This document shows positions 32,253-40,202 of a stretch of 41,094 nucleotides of DNA, one piece after another. The notes beneath the pieces were generated by a model. That model was not told the origin of the DNA, did no database searches, and saw only the letters and a program-made list of their open reading frames with translations. Numbering within the stretch: the first letter of the stretch is position 1; each line of letters opens with the position of its first letter. Source of the stretch: a virus; the IMG/VR virus record IMGVR_UViG_3300009151_000143, positions 1 through 41,094 of that record. One strand, given 5' to 3'. A program made the position numbers and the translations under genes.

Positions 32253-33564
32253 ACAACAGGTGTTAGACACCAAGTCCCAAAGTTTTTGTGCGGCAAAATG
32301 GTACAATGCTACCATCTGGTTGGGCTCAGGCATGACCACAAGTTGCCACCACCCGCCGGCCCATTTGGTGGACCGTGATCAAGTCCGTGCCAACCCTAAG
32401 CTACTGCACAACACTGATCAAAAGAAAGATGACCGCCGCAAGATGATTGCAGGCGAACGTCCAGCTGGATGCGAATACTGCTGGAAGATTGAAGACATGG
32501 GACGTGATGCTATTAGCGACCGTGTGTACAAATCAAAGATATTTCCCATAGAGGCCTTGAATGATGCTTTCCACACTCCGCCAGAAGATGATGTTAATCT
32601 TCGAACCCTTGAAATTGCATTTGACCGCACTTGTCAATTTGCTTGTTCTTATTGCAACCCTGCTTTTAGTAGCACTTGGGTTAACGATATACGAAAGAAT
32701 GGACCTTATGACCGACTTGTTAGTGACGGCAGGAACCATTTTACTCACACTCACGATAGTGCTCAACTTTATAAATTCGGTGAAACTAATCCGTATGTGG
32801 AGGCGTTCTTTGCCTGGTGGGAATCAGATCTCCACAGAACCTTACAAGAATTGAGAATAACCGGAGGTGAACCACTCATGTCAGGCTACACATGGAAGCT
32901 GATTGATTGGTTTAAACAAAACCAAGGCAAGAGCCAAACAAGACTAGCAATTAACTCAAATCTTGGCACAGACGTAGATATTGATAGATTATTGATCAGT
33001 GTAGATGGCATGGACATAGATTTGTATACTTCAAACGAAGCAATTAGTCTGCAAGCAGAATACATCCGTGATGGTCTTGTATGGGACGACTGGGCCAACA
33101 ACGTAGAACGTTTGTTAGATTCAGGCAAGTTTCGTGGCATCCATGTCATGTGTACTGTCAATGCATTGTGCCTAGACAGTTTGGATCAATTGCTAGACTG
33201 TATTGCAAACTGGAAACTGGAATACGGTCGTGATGCTGTATCGTTTACATTAAACATACTACGATTTCCTAGTTTTCAATCACCCTTGGTATTACCTGAT
33301 GAATTGCGTACACAATACCGATTCGGTCTAATAGATTTTATGGTACGACACAAAGGTCAATCTTATATGCATGAACACGAAATCAATCACCTATTGCGAT
33401 TGATTGACTATTTGGATGTGGTAAAAACTCCGCACTCAGAAGCATTCGAAATGCCCAAATTGCTGAATGACTTTAAACAGTTTTATACACAGTATGACCA
33501 ACGACGTGGCAAAGATTTTGGTCAAGCATTTCCTAATTTAAAAACCTGGTATAATTCCTTATGA
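32233..33564 (+). CDS. Radical SAM protein 2, class A
   Basis: 443 residues. N-terminal Cys set C19 (SFCAAKWY), C38 (TSCHHPP), CEYCW at 80-84, with LLHNTDQKK at 58-66. Radical SAM cluster C134-C138-C141 reads CQFACSYC, with Gln in place of the usual Asn after the first Cys. GGEPLMS 211-217, EYIR 276-279, and C-terminal DQRRGKDFGQAFPNLKTWY (about 422-440). It is the closest relative of radical SAM 3: they share GACACCAAG and AAAGTTTTTGTG at the DNA level near the start. ATG 32233 overlaps the previous stop by 20 bases; its own stop overlaps the next start as ATGA. Same proposed role and unknown substrate as its neighbours. Confidence 0.85.
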   Translation: MIDLEFKQQVLDTKSQSFCAAKWYNATIWLGSGMTTSCHHPPAHLVDRDQVRANPKLLHNTDQKKDDRRKMIAGERPAGCEYCWKIEDMGRDAISDRVYKSKIFPIEALNDAFHTPPEDDVNLRTLEIAFDRTCQFACSYCNPAFSSTWVNDIRKNGPYDRLVSDGRNHFTHTHDSAQLYKFGETNPYVEAFFAWWESDLHRTLQELRITGGEPLMSGYTWKLIDWFKQNQGKSQTRLAINSNLGTDVDIDRLLISVDGMDIDLYTSNEAISLQAEYIRDGLVWDDWANNVERLLDSGKFRGIHVMCTVNALCLDSLDQLLDCIANWKLEYGRDAVSFTLNILRFPSFQSPLVLPDELRTQYRFGLIDFMVRHKGQSYMHEHEINHLLRLIDYLDVVKTPHSEAFEMPKLLNDFKQFYTQYDQRRGKDFGQAFPNLKTWYNSL

Positions 33565-34961
33565 CTTTCCCAGCAAATCTTTCAGTAATAAAACAATGGA
33601 AAGAAAGAGTGCTTGACACCAAGAGCGAAAGTTTTTGTGGAGCCAAATGGTATCATTCAAGTATCTGGTTGTGGAGAGGATGGACTGCTAGTTGTCATCA
33701 TAACCCACCTCATCAAATTAATCAATTAGAGATTGCCCAAACTCCTAGCGCATTACATAATACACCGAAAAAGATAAACGAACGTGCAATGATGCAACGT
33801 GGAGAGAGACCGCTAGATTGTCAGTATTGTTGGGCTGTGCAAGATATTGATCCCGAATTGGTAACCGACAGAGTTATATACAGTAAACCAATGGCAGAAA
33901 AAAATCTGCAATCAGCATTTGAAAATTCCCCCGATACACATGTAAATCCAACATATCTTGAATTGGGATTTGATAGCACCTGTAATCTAGCATGCAGTTA
34001 TTGTTGTCCTGACATCAGCAGTTCCTGGATGCGCGACATAAAACAAAACGGTGTGTACCAAAATATTGTTACAGATGAGCGTAACCATTACACACTTGCT
34101 GGTAGTGATGGAGACAATTACAGTTATGGTGAAGAAAATCCCTATACTGAAGCATTTTTTAAATGGTGGGAAACTGATCTGCATCGGTCATTGAAGAATA
34201 TACATATCACTGGTGGAGAGCCATTGATGAGTGGACATTTCTGGAAATTCTTAGATTGGTTAGAAAAGAACCCTAATAAAAGTAACGCAGGTATATCAAT
34301 ACAAACTAATCTAGCATATGATTCAAACACACTGAATAAATTTTTTAATAAAATTTCAAACATAAAATCAAATATTTCAATTTCTACCAGTGCCGAATCT
34401 GTTGGATCAAAAGCAGAATATGTTAGAGACGGATTAAATTGGGATCAATGGTGTTGTAATATTGATACACTGATTGATAACAAACGTATACGACGGGTGG
34501 TTATGATGTCTACAATAAGTGCATTATCATTGAATGGATTTGTAGAATTTTTAACTTGGTTAGTAGAAAAAAAGAAACAAACTAGTCGTACATATTTTAA
34601 TTTGTACATTAGTTACGTGCGTTGGCCTACTTTTCAGAATGTCCTGGTATTACCGATAGAAAAAAGAAAACAGCATAGTGCTGAATTACAAAATTTTCTT
34701 GACGCTAATTATCAATGGTTTTCAGTAGTAGAACAAAATTTCATAAGCAGATTGATATCTTATCTTGTTGAAATACAAGTACCTCATCGAGGTAGTATAA
34801 TTTCTGATGGTACACTAGAATTCAATGATCACAGTTTTGATCACAATGTTTCAGCAATGGAAAAAGATTTCAAAAGTTTCTTTTCACAGTACGATCAACG
34901 CCGAAACAAGAACTTTACGGCTACATTTTCCGATCTAAGAGAATGGTATGACTCAATATAA
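33561..34961 (+). CDS. Radical SAM protein 3, class A
   Basis: 466 residues. N-terminal set C26 (SFCGAKWYH), C45 (ASCHHNPP), CQYCW at 87-91, with ALHNTPKK at 64-71. Cluster C141-C145-C148 with an extra adjacent Cys149 (CNLACSYCC). GGEPLMS 218-224, EYVR 286-289, C-terminal DQRRNKNFTATFSDLREWY (about 445-463). Paired with radical SAM 2 by sequence. More AT-rich, with many AAT, ATA and AAA codons, so it has drifted or came by another route. Its N-terminus (MTFPANL) is echoed by that of radical SAM 7 (MNLPAKL). The stop overlaps the next start by 14 bases. Confidence 0.85.
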   Translation: MTFPANLSVIKQWKERVLDTKSESFCGAKWYHSSIWLWRGWTASCHHNPPHQINQLEIAQTPSALHNTPKKINERAMMQRGERPLDCQYCWAVQDIDPELVTDRVIYSKPMAEKNLQSAFENSPDTHVNPTYLELGFDSTCNLACSYCCPDISSSWMRDIKQNGVYQNIVTDERNHYTLAGSDGDNYSYGEENPYTEAFFKWWETDLHRSLKNIHITGGEPLMSGHFWKFLDWLEKNPNKSNAGISIQTNLAYDSNTLNKFFNKISNIKSNISISTSAESVGSKAEYVRDGLNWDQWCCNIDTLIDNKRIRRVVMMSTISALSLNGFVEFLTWLVEKKKQTSRTYFNLYISYVRWPTFQNVLVLPIEKRKQHSAELQNFLDANYQWFSVVEQNFISRLISYLVEIQVPHRGSIISDGTLEFNDHSFDHNVSAMEKDFKSFFSQYDQRRNKNFTATFSDLREWYDSI

Positions 34962-36213
34962 TTATAACAGTGCCGATCTAGTAAAGCCAGTGGAGCTTAC
35001 TGAGCGTGAAGATTTTTTACTAAAGGATTCAAAGACGTTTTGCATTTATCCATGGATACACTTGCATGCCTATCCCACTGGTGAAGCATACCCGTGTTGT
35101 CATGCTGAGATGGGCGTGGGACAAGTTGGCAATTGCCGTACTAACACACTAGAAGAAATCTGGCACAACGATGCCATGACAAAACTACGTAGTGGCATGC
35201 TGAGTGAAACTAAGAATGACACTTGTGGTCGCTGCTATGAACAAGAGGAATCCGGTTTCTTTTCAGGGCGTAAGAGTGCTAACAAGCATCACGGACACCA
35301 TATAAAGAAATTAGACTCGACACCATTCGAAATGACCTATTGGGACATTCGATTTAGTAATTTGTGTAACTTAAAGTGTCGCTCATGTGGACACATTTTT
35401 AGTAGTCAGTGGTATCAGGATCAAGTAAAACTTGCAGGACCTGAGTGGAAGGCCCGCAATACAGTTCTTAACTATGCTGGCCGTACAGAAACAGACATGT
35501 GGGAACAGCTAGAACCACATTTAGACTATGTGGAGCAAATATACTTTGCTGGTGGTGAACCATTGTTGATGGAAGAACACTACAACATTCTTGATGAACT
35601 GGTACGTCGTGGTAGATTTGATGTGCGATTGATTTACAACACAAACTTCACGCACATGGACCTTAAAGGTCGTAGCGTATTTGAATACTGGAAACAATTT
35701 AAATCAGTAGCAGTTGGTGCTAGTTTGGACGCTATGGGACCAATAGCAGAGTACATACGCAAAGGTACAGATTGGGCCGTAGTAGAACAAAATCGTCGAG
35801 ACATGATTGAGATATGCCCACAAGTTGATTTTTACATTAGTCCTACATTAAGCATTATGAATGTTTTGCATTTACCACAATTTCATCAGGCATGGGTAGA
35901 ACAAGGATTGCTTAAACCGCAAGACTTAAATGTAAATATTTTACAAGATCCTGCACACTACAGGATTGATATTGCCCCCAGTGAATACAAAGAAAAACTT
36001 ACTGTGAGATATTATGATCATCTCAAGTGGCTTGAATCAGTAGGTGACCCGCTGGGTCGTGCCACACAAGGATTTCAGTCGGCGATTCAATTTATGAACT
36101 CTACAGACAATACACACTTGATAGATACATTCTGGCGCAAGACACATGAACTAGATAGTATCCGTAATGAAAATATTTTAAATGTGATTCCCGAATTACA
36201 GGTATTAACATGA
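34948..36213 (+). CDS. Radical SAM protein 4, class B
   Basis: 421 residues, first of the second class. The N-terminal Cys site has the form FCIYPWIHLHAYPTGEAYPC (C32, C50, C51) and TCGRCYEQE (C93, C96). This is the C-x-x-P-W...P(T)G...P-C-C pattern familiar from SPASM and twitch domains, here placed ahead of the catalytic barrel. Cluster C140-C144-C147 (CNLKCRSCGHIFSS); GGEPLLM 202-208; EYIR 268-271. The C-terminal SIRNENILNVIPEL is a shorter form of the shared DxRRxxNFxxxFPEL end. It lacks the class A LHNTxxK motif. Start overlaps radical SAM 3 by 14 bases; stop overlaps the next by 4. Confidence 0.87.
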   Translation: MTQYNYNSADLVKPVELTEREDFLLKDSKTFCIYPWIHLHAYPTGEAYPCCHAEMGVGQVGNCRTNTLEEIWHNDAMTKLRSGMLSETKNDTCGRCYEQEESGFFSGRKSANKHHGHHIKKLDSTPFEMTYWDIRFSNLCNLKCRSCGHIFSSQWYQDQVKLAGPEWKARNTVLNYAGRTETDMWEQLEPHLDYVEQIYFAGGEPLLMEEHYNILDELVRRGRFDVRLIYNTNFTHMDLKGRSVFEYWKQFKSVAVGASLDAMGPIAEYIRKGTDWAVVEQNRRDMIEICPQVDFYISPTLSIMNVLHLPQFHQAWVEQGLLKPQDLNVNILQDPAHYRIDIAPSEYKEKLTVRYYDHLKWLESVGDPLGRATQGFQSAIQFMNSTDNTHLIDTFWRKTHELDSIRNENILNVIPELQVLT

Positions 36214-37595
36214 GTACCTGGACCGAGTTTTACAGCGAAATACGTGACCCTTCTTGGCCCAATTGCGACCGTGAAGAAGACTTTGCACTATTACCTGACG
36301 CAATACAAAAAGAGTGTCGAGAACAATTTGGATATGTGCCGGGTAGTTTTTACAAACAAAGCAAACTGCCCAATAAACGATTTCCTATTGTGACCGATAC
36401 AGCATGTCAACTTAAATGGAACTGGAGCACCATTTATTTGACCACAGAAAAAACAGCCAGTTGCCATAGAACCAATCATCATTCTTTTGACACAGAATCT
36501 TTTGACTTTCACAATACGCCCAGCAAACTAGACGATCGCAAAAGAATGTTGGCTGGTGAGTGGCCAACTTTGGGGTGTAACTACTGTCAAGATATTGAAG
36601 CGTCTGATGGTGCCAGTGATCGCATAACAAACTTAGATTTCCCAGGTATGTATGCACCACCAGAATTAGACAACGACCCTACTGCTATTAGAGTTACTCC
36701 TAGAATTCTAGAAGTGTACTTTGATAACACCTGTAATCTAAAGTGTTTGTATTGTGGGCCGCATTTTAGCAGTTTATGGGATGCAGAAAACGTCAAGCAT
36801 GGACTGCCAGCATTCAGAAAAAGCCCTAATATTGAACGCAACAAGTTAAAGTTATTCGATTGGTTAAAACAAAACGCATATACGCTCACTGTGTTTAACA
36901 TCTTAGGCGGTGAGCCCTTGTATCAACCTGAACTAGAACAATGCCTTGAGTTATTTGAACAATATCCTGCTCCTGAACTCAAACTACAAATGTTCACTAA
37001 CTTGAATGCTCGCTTACCTTACTTGAAACGCATAATTCAACGTGTACAAAAGTTAATTGATTCAAGACATATTAGAGAGTTTGAAATCACTGCCAGTCTA
37101 GACTGTTGGGGCGCATCCCAGGAATATGTACGGTTTCCTTTAAACTTAGAAGAATGGGAACAGAACTTTGAATACTTGTTAAGCGAACCATGGATAAATT
37201 TGATTATCAATTCAACTGTGACTCCGTTAACCGTAAAAACTCTACCAGACTTGTTACAAAAGATAAATGAATGGAATCAAACAAGAATAGTGTATCATTA
37301 TCAAAATAGCGTTAACAATCCAAAATATATGTTTATAGACTTGTTTGGAGACATTTTTAAGGATGATTTTGAGCGTTCAATAAAACTAAAGCCCAATTGC
37401 ACACCTGAACAGAAGGCCAGTCGGAATTACCTAATAGGCATAGCACAACAGAGTGCTCACGGTAGCCCTAAACCGACACAAATACGCCATTTGTATAATT
37501 TTTTAAATACTATGGATCGACGACGGCACACAAGTTGGCCCCGAACATTTCCCTGGCTAGTAGATCAATTTGCTCAATACAATTTAAAATTATGA
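36210..37595 (+). CDS. Radical SAM protein 5, class A'
   Basis: 461 residues with an N-terminal extension of about 50 residues. N-terminal Cys set C66 (ACQLKWNWSTIYLTTEKTAS), C85 (SCHRTNHH), CNYCQ at 123-127, with DFHNTPSK at 99-106. Cluster C175-C179-C182 (CNLKCLYCGPHFSS) mixes class A and B features. GGEPLYQ 233-239; EYVR 305-308; C-terminal DRRRHTSWPRTFPWL (about 436-450). It pairs with radical SAM 7 in length, extension and the ACQxKWxWSTI motif. The His-His-Pro-Pro of radical SAM 2 and 3 is replaced by His-Arg-Thr. ATGA overlaps at both ends. Confidence 0.86.
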   Translation: MSTWTEFYSEIRDPSWPNCDREEDFALLPDAIQKECREQFGYVPGSFYKQSKLPNKRFPIVTDTACQLKWNWSTIYLTTEKTASCHRTNHHSFDTESFDFHNTPSKLDDRKRMLAGEWPTLGCNYCQDIEASDGASDRITNLDFPGMYAPPELDNDPTAIRVTPRILEVYFDNTCNLKCLYCGPHFSSLWDAENVKHGLPAFRKSPNIERNKLKLFDWLKQNAYTLTVFNILGGEPLYQPELEQCLELFEQYPAPELKLQMFTNLNARLPYLKRIIQRVQKLIDSRHIREFEITASLDCWGASQEYVRFPLNLEEWEQNFEYLLSEPWINLIINSTVTPLTVKTLPDLLQKINEWNQTRIVYHYQNSVNNPKYMFIDLFGDIFKDDFERSIKLKPNCTPEQKASRNYLIGIAQQSAHGSPKPTQIRHLYNFLNTMDRRRHTSWPRTFPWLVDQFAQYNLKL

Positions 37596-38806
37596 ACTTA
37601 CCACACGATAAATTTTGCGTTCTTCCTTGGATCAGTCTTGAGGCCAGCCCTGTAGGTACTGTACGTCCATGCTGTCTGGCCGATGATGAGATTGTTGACA
37701 GTAATAGTGTTAAATTTAATTTAAAGTCTGCTAATTTTAAAGATATTCAAAACAGTGAATACATGTATCAATTGCGACAAGCATTTTTAGCAGGCAAGCA
37801 ACCACAAACTTGTCGCAAGTGCTGGAACGAAGAACGTGCAGGACGTACAAGCAAACGCATGCACACATTGGATAGAATGAAACACATGGGCATTAGTTCG
37901 GAATGGACTCGGGATACCAAACCATTGATGTTCTTGGATTTGAAACTGGGTAATATTTGTAACTTGAAATGCCGTATATGTGGATCGTGGAGCTCGAGCC
38001 AATTTGCAAGTGAAGAGATTGCACAACTACCCGCTGAAGAGAAGAAAAAGTCATATGCCTATACCATGCTCAAAGCAGGTACATGGCCCCAAGAAAATGA
38101 ATCATTCTGGGCCGAAATTGATGCGTGTTTAAATGACATACATTATATAGAATTCACAGGCGGCGAGCCGTTTATGATTCAGGAACATTTTACCATGCTT
38201 CGAGGTATTGTAGATCGCGGTATTGCACACCAAGTTGAAATACACTACAACACCAATGGCACACACTATCCTGAACACGCTGAGCATATTTGGAAGCATT
38301 TTAAAACAGTAGAAATAGCATTCAGTCTCGACGATGTAGACGAACGTTTTGAATATCAACGTACAAATGCTGTATGGACAGAAGTGTGTGCTAACCTAGA
38401 TCGCTTTAGAGACTTAAAAGAAATATACCCTAACATCGAACTACAAGTATGCACCACAGTGAATATCTTTAATGTGCGATATCTTGGAGATATTGCTCAT
38501 TGGTTAGAACAAAACCAAAAGAGCTTTAATTTTGTATACTGGAACATGATGCACGATGCCTGGTACTTCTCTATTGCGTGTTTGCCCGATTCAGCTAAAC
38601 ATGCTATTAGTGAATATTTAGACTCAATTGAAACTTGTTACAGAAATGATTTTGATCGTATACGTGAATTTATGAATCGTGGAGCATCAACTGATGGCTT
38701 TATGACACGCATGAAAATAGCGGATCTAGATCGCAAGCGTAACCAAAACTTTACTGTATACTGCCCTGAAATGGCACAATTATTAAATTATGAATTTACC
38801 GGCTAA
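37592..38806 (+). CDS. Radical SAM protein 6, class B
   Basis: 404 residues from ATG 37592, chosen over an upstream in-frame ATG at 37535 because of the ATGA overlap and because the class B motif then starts at residue 8. N-terminal site FCVLPWISLEASPVGTVRPC (C9, C27, C28) and TCRKCWNEE (C74, C77). Cluster C123-C127-C130 (CNLKCRICGSWSSS); GGEPFMI 190-196; the shared EYxR is FEYQR here (254-257), less typical. C-terminal DRKRNQNFTVYCPEM (about 380-394). It is compact, with no extension. Start shares MNLP and the bases ATGAA(C/T)TTACC with radical SAM 7. Confidence 0.86.
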   Translation: MNLPHDKFCVLPWISLEASPVGTVRPCCLADDEIVDSNSVKFNLKSANFKDIQNSEYMYQLRQAFLAGKQPQTCRKCWNEERAGRTSKRMHTLDRMKHMGISSEWTRDTKPLMFLDLKLGNICNLKCRICGSWSSSQFASEEIAQLPAEEKKKSYAYTMLKAGTWPQENESFWAEIDACLNDIHYIEFTGGEPFMIQEHFTMLRGIVDRGIAHQVEIHYNTNGTHYPEHAEHIWKHFKTVEIAFSLDDVDERFEYQRTNAVWTEVCANLDRFRDLKEIYPNIELQVCTTVNIFNVRYLGDIAHWLEQNQKSFNFVYWNMMHDAWYFSIACLPDSAKHAISEYLDSIETCYRNDFDRIREFMNRGASTDGFMTRMKIADLDRKRNQNFTVYCPEMAQLLNYEFTG

Positions 38807-40202
38807 ACTAGCGTTGTGCGTTACTCCTGATGATTACACTGTGTTTTCAGGTCCTGATTGGCCTAGTTATACAGATTACCTTAAAGGCGAGTGGGGCAAC
38901 AAAACAGATATTTGTGAAGAGATTCGGGGCTTTACAGATAAATTTCTAGAACAAGGCACAAAATTTCCTATACGTACTGCTACTGCTTGCCAATCTAAAT
39001 GGACATGGAGTACAATATTTCTCAATACGTTGAGCACAGCTAGTTGTCATAGAGTAGAACCGTTTAAATTTACCCTTGACGATTTTGATAATTTTCACAA
39101 CACACCCGAAAAGATTACTGCTAGAGAAAAGATGCTCAAAGGTGAATGGCCAGGACTGGGTTGTGAATATTGTAAAAATATTGAATCAGCAGGCGGGCAC
39201 AGTGATAGATTACACAACTTAGAAATACGCGGACTTACTCCTCCAGAAGTAGAACTAGATCCTACTGCCACACATGTGAGTCCCAAAATAGTAGAAATTT
39301 TTGCACAGAACACTTGTAATCTTGCTTGTGTGTATTGTAGCAGTACTGCCAGCAGTAAAATTGAACAAGAGAATGTCAAGCACGGGCCCTTTAATAAAAA
39401 TGGAGTTAGAATCCAAGTAGAACGTCCCAGTATACTTGCACCAAAATACTTTGATCGTTGGATCGCGTGGTTAGATAAAAACATACAGAGCCTGGTGCGA
39501 TTACACTTGCTAGGCGGAGAAACATTTATTCAGCATGAATTAATGACTCGGGTACTAGATATTATTGAAAAACGGCCCAGCCCTAACTTGGAATTTTGCA
39601 TATTTTCAAACTTAAATGTTCCAGACAAGTACTGGACAATGTATATTGAGCGCATTCGCAAACTACAACAACAGGGACATATACAAGTATTTGATCTAAC
39701 TGCCAGCATAGATTGTTGGGGACCGGAACAAGAGTATGTACGCTCAGGATTAAATCTAGATCGATTTGAACAACGATTTGCTTGGGCAAGTGAACAAGGT
39801 GCATGGATGCGATTAAATGCCAATCAAACAGTAACAGCGCAGACCGTGCGCACAATGCCCGAATTAATTAAAAAAATCGATCAATACAGCCAGCACAAAA
39901 ATATCGGCCATTATTTTCAATTTTACACAGGGCCGCCGACACAGATGTTTCAACATCCACAAACATTTGCCTGGAGCATGTGGGCCAACGACTTTGATCG
40001 CATATTTACAGCAATGCCACAGCGTACACTAGAACAACATGAAGCTATTCTACGTATGCAAGGATTACAAGCACAGTTACAACAGCAGAAACAACATAAT
40101 TGGACTGACATACGTAGGTTACATACATATCTAGACGAAATAGATCGTCGACGAGGAACTAATTGGCGCAGCCTTTTTTCATATTTAGATATTCATGAAT
40201 AA
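38790..40202 (+). CDS. Radical SAM protein 7, class A', with GGET in place of GGEP
   Basis: 470 residues with the same kind of N-terminal extension as radical SAM 5. N-terminal Cys set C67 (ACQSKWTWSTIFLNTLSTAS), C86 (SCHRVEPF), CEYCK at 125-129, with NFHNTPEK at 101-108. Cluster C176-C180-C183 (CNLACVYCSSTASS). The SAM-binding motif reads GGETFIQ (242-248): Thr replaces the Pro kept in the other seven proteins. EYVR 315-318, in the frame IDCWGPEQEYVR. C-terminal DRRRGTNWRSLFSYL (about 452-466). Overlaps the previous gene by 17 bases and the next by 8. All cluster Cys are present, so activity is still likely. Confidence 0.85.
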   Translation: MNLPAKLALCVTPDDYTVFSGPDWPSYTDYLKGEWGNKTDICEEIRGFTDKFLEQGTKFPIRTATACQSKWTWSTIFLNTLSTASCHRVEPFKFTLDDFDNFHNTPEKITAREKMLKGEWPGLGCEYCKNIESAGGHSDRLHNLEIRGLTPPEVELDPTATHVSPKIVEIFAQNTCNLACVYCSSTASSKIEQENVKHGPFNKNGVRIQVERPSILAPKYFDRWIAWLDKNIQSLVRLHLLGGETFIQHELMTRVLDIIEKRPSPNLEFCIFSNLNVPDKYWTMYIERIRKLQQQGHIQVFDLTASIDCWGPEQEYVRSGLNLDRFEQRFAWASEQGAWMRLNANQTVTAQTVRTMPELIKKIDQYSQHKNIGHYFQFYTGPPTQMFQHPQTFAWSMWANDFDRIFTAMPQRTLEQHEAILRMQGLQAQLQQQKQHNWTDIRRLHTYLDEIDRRRGTNWRSLFSYLDIHE

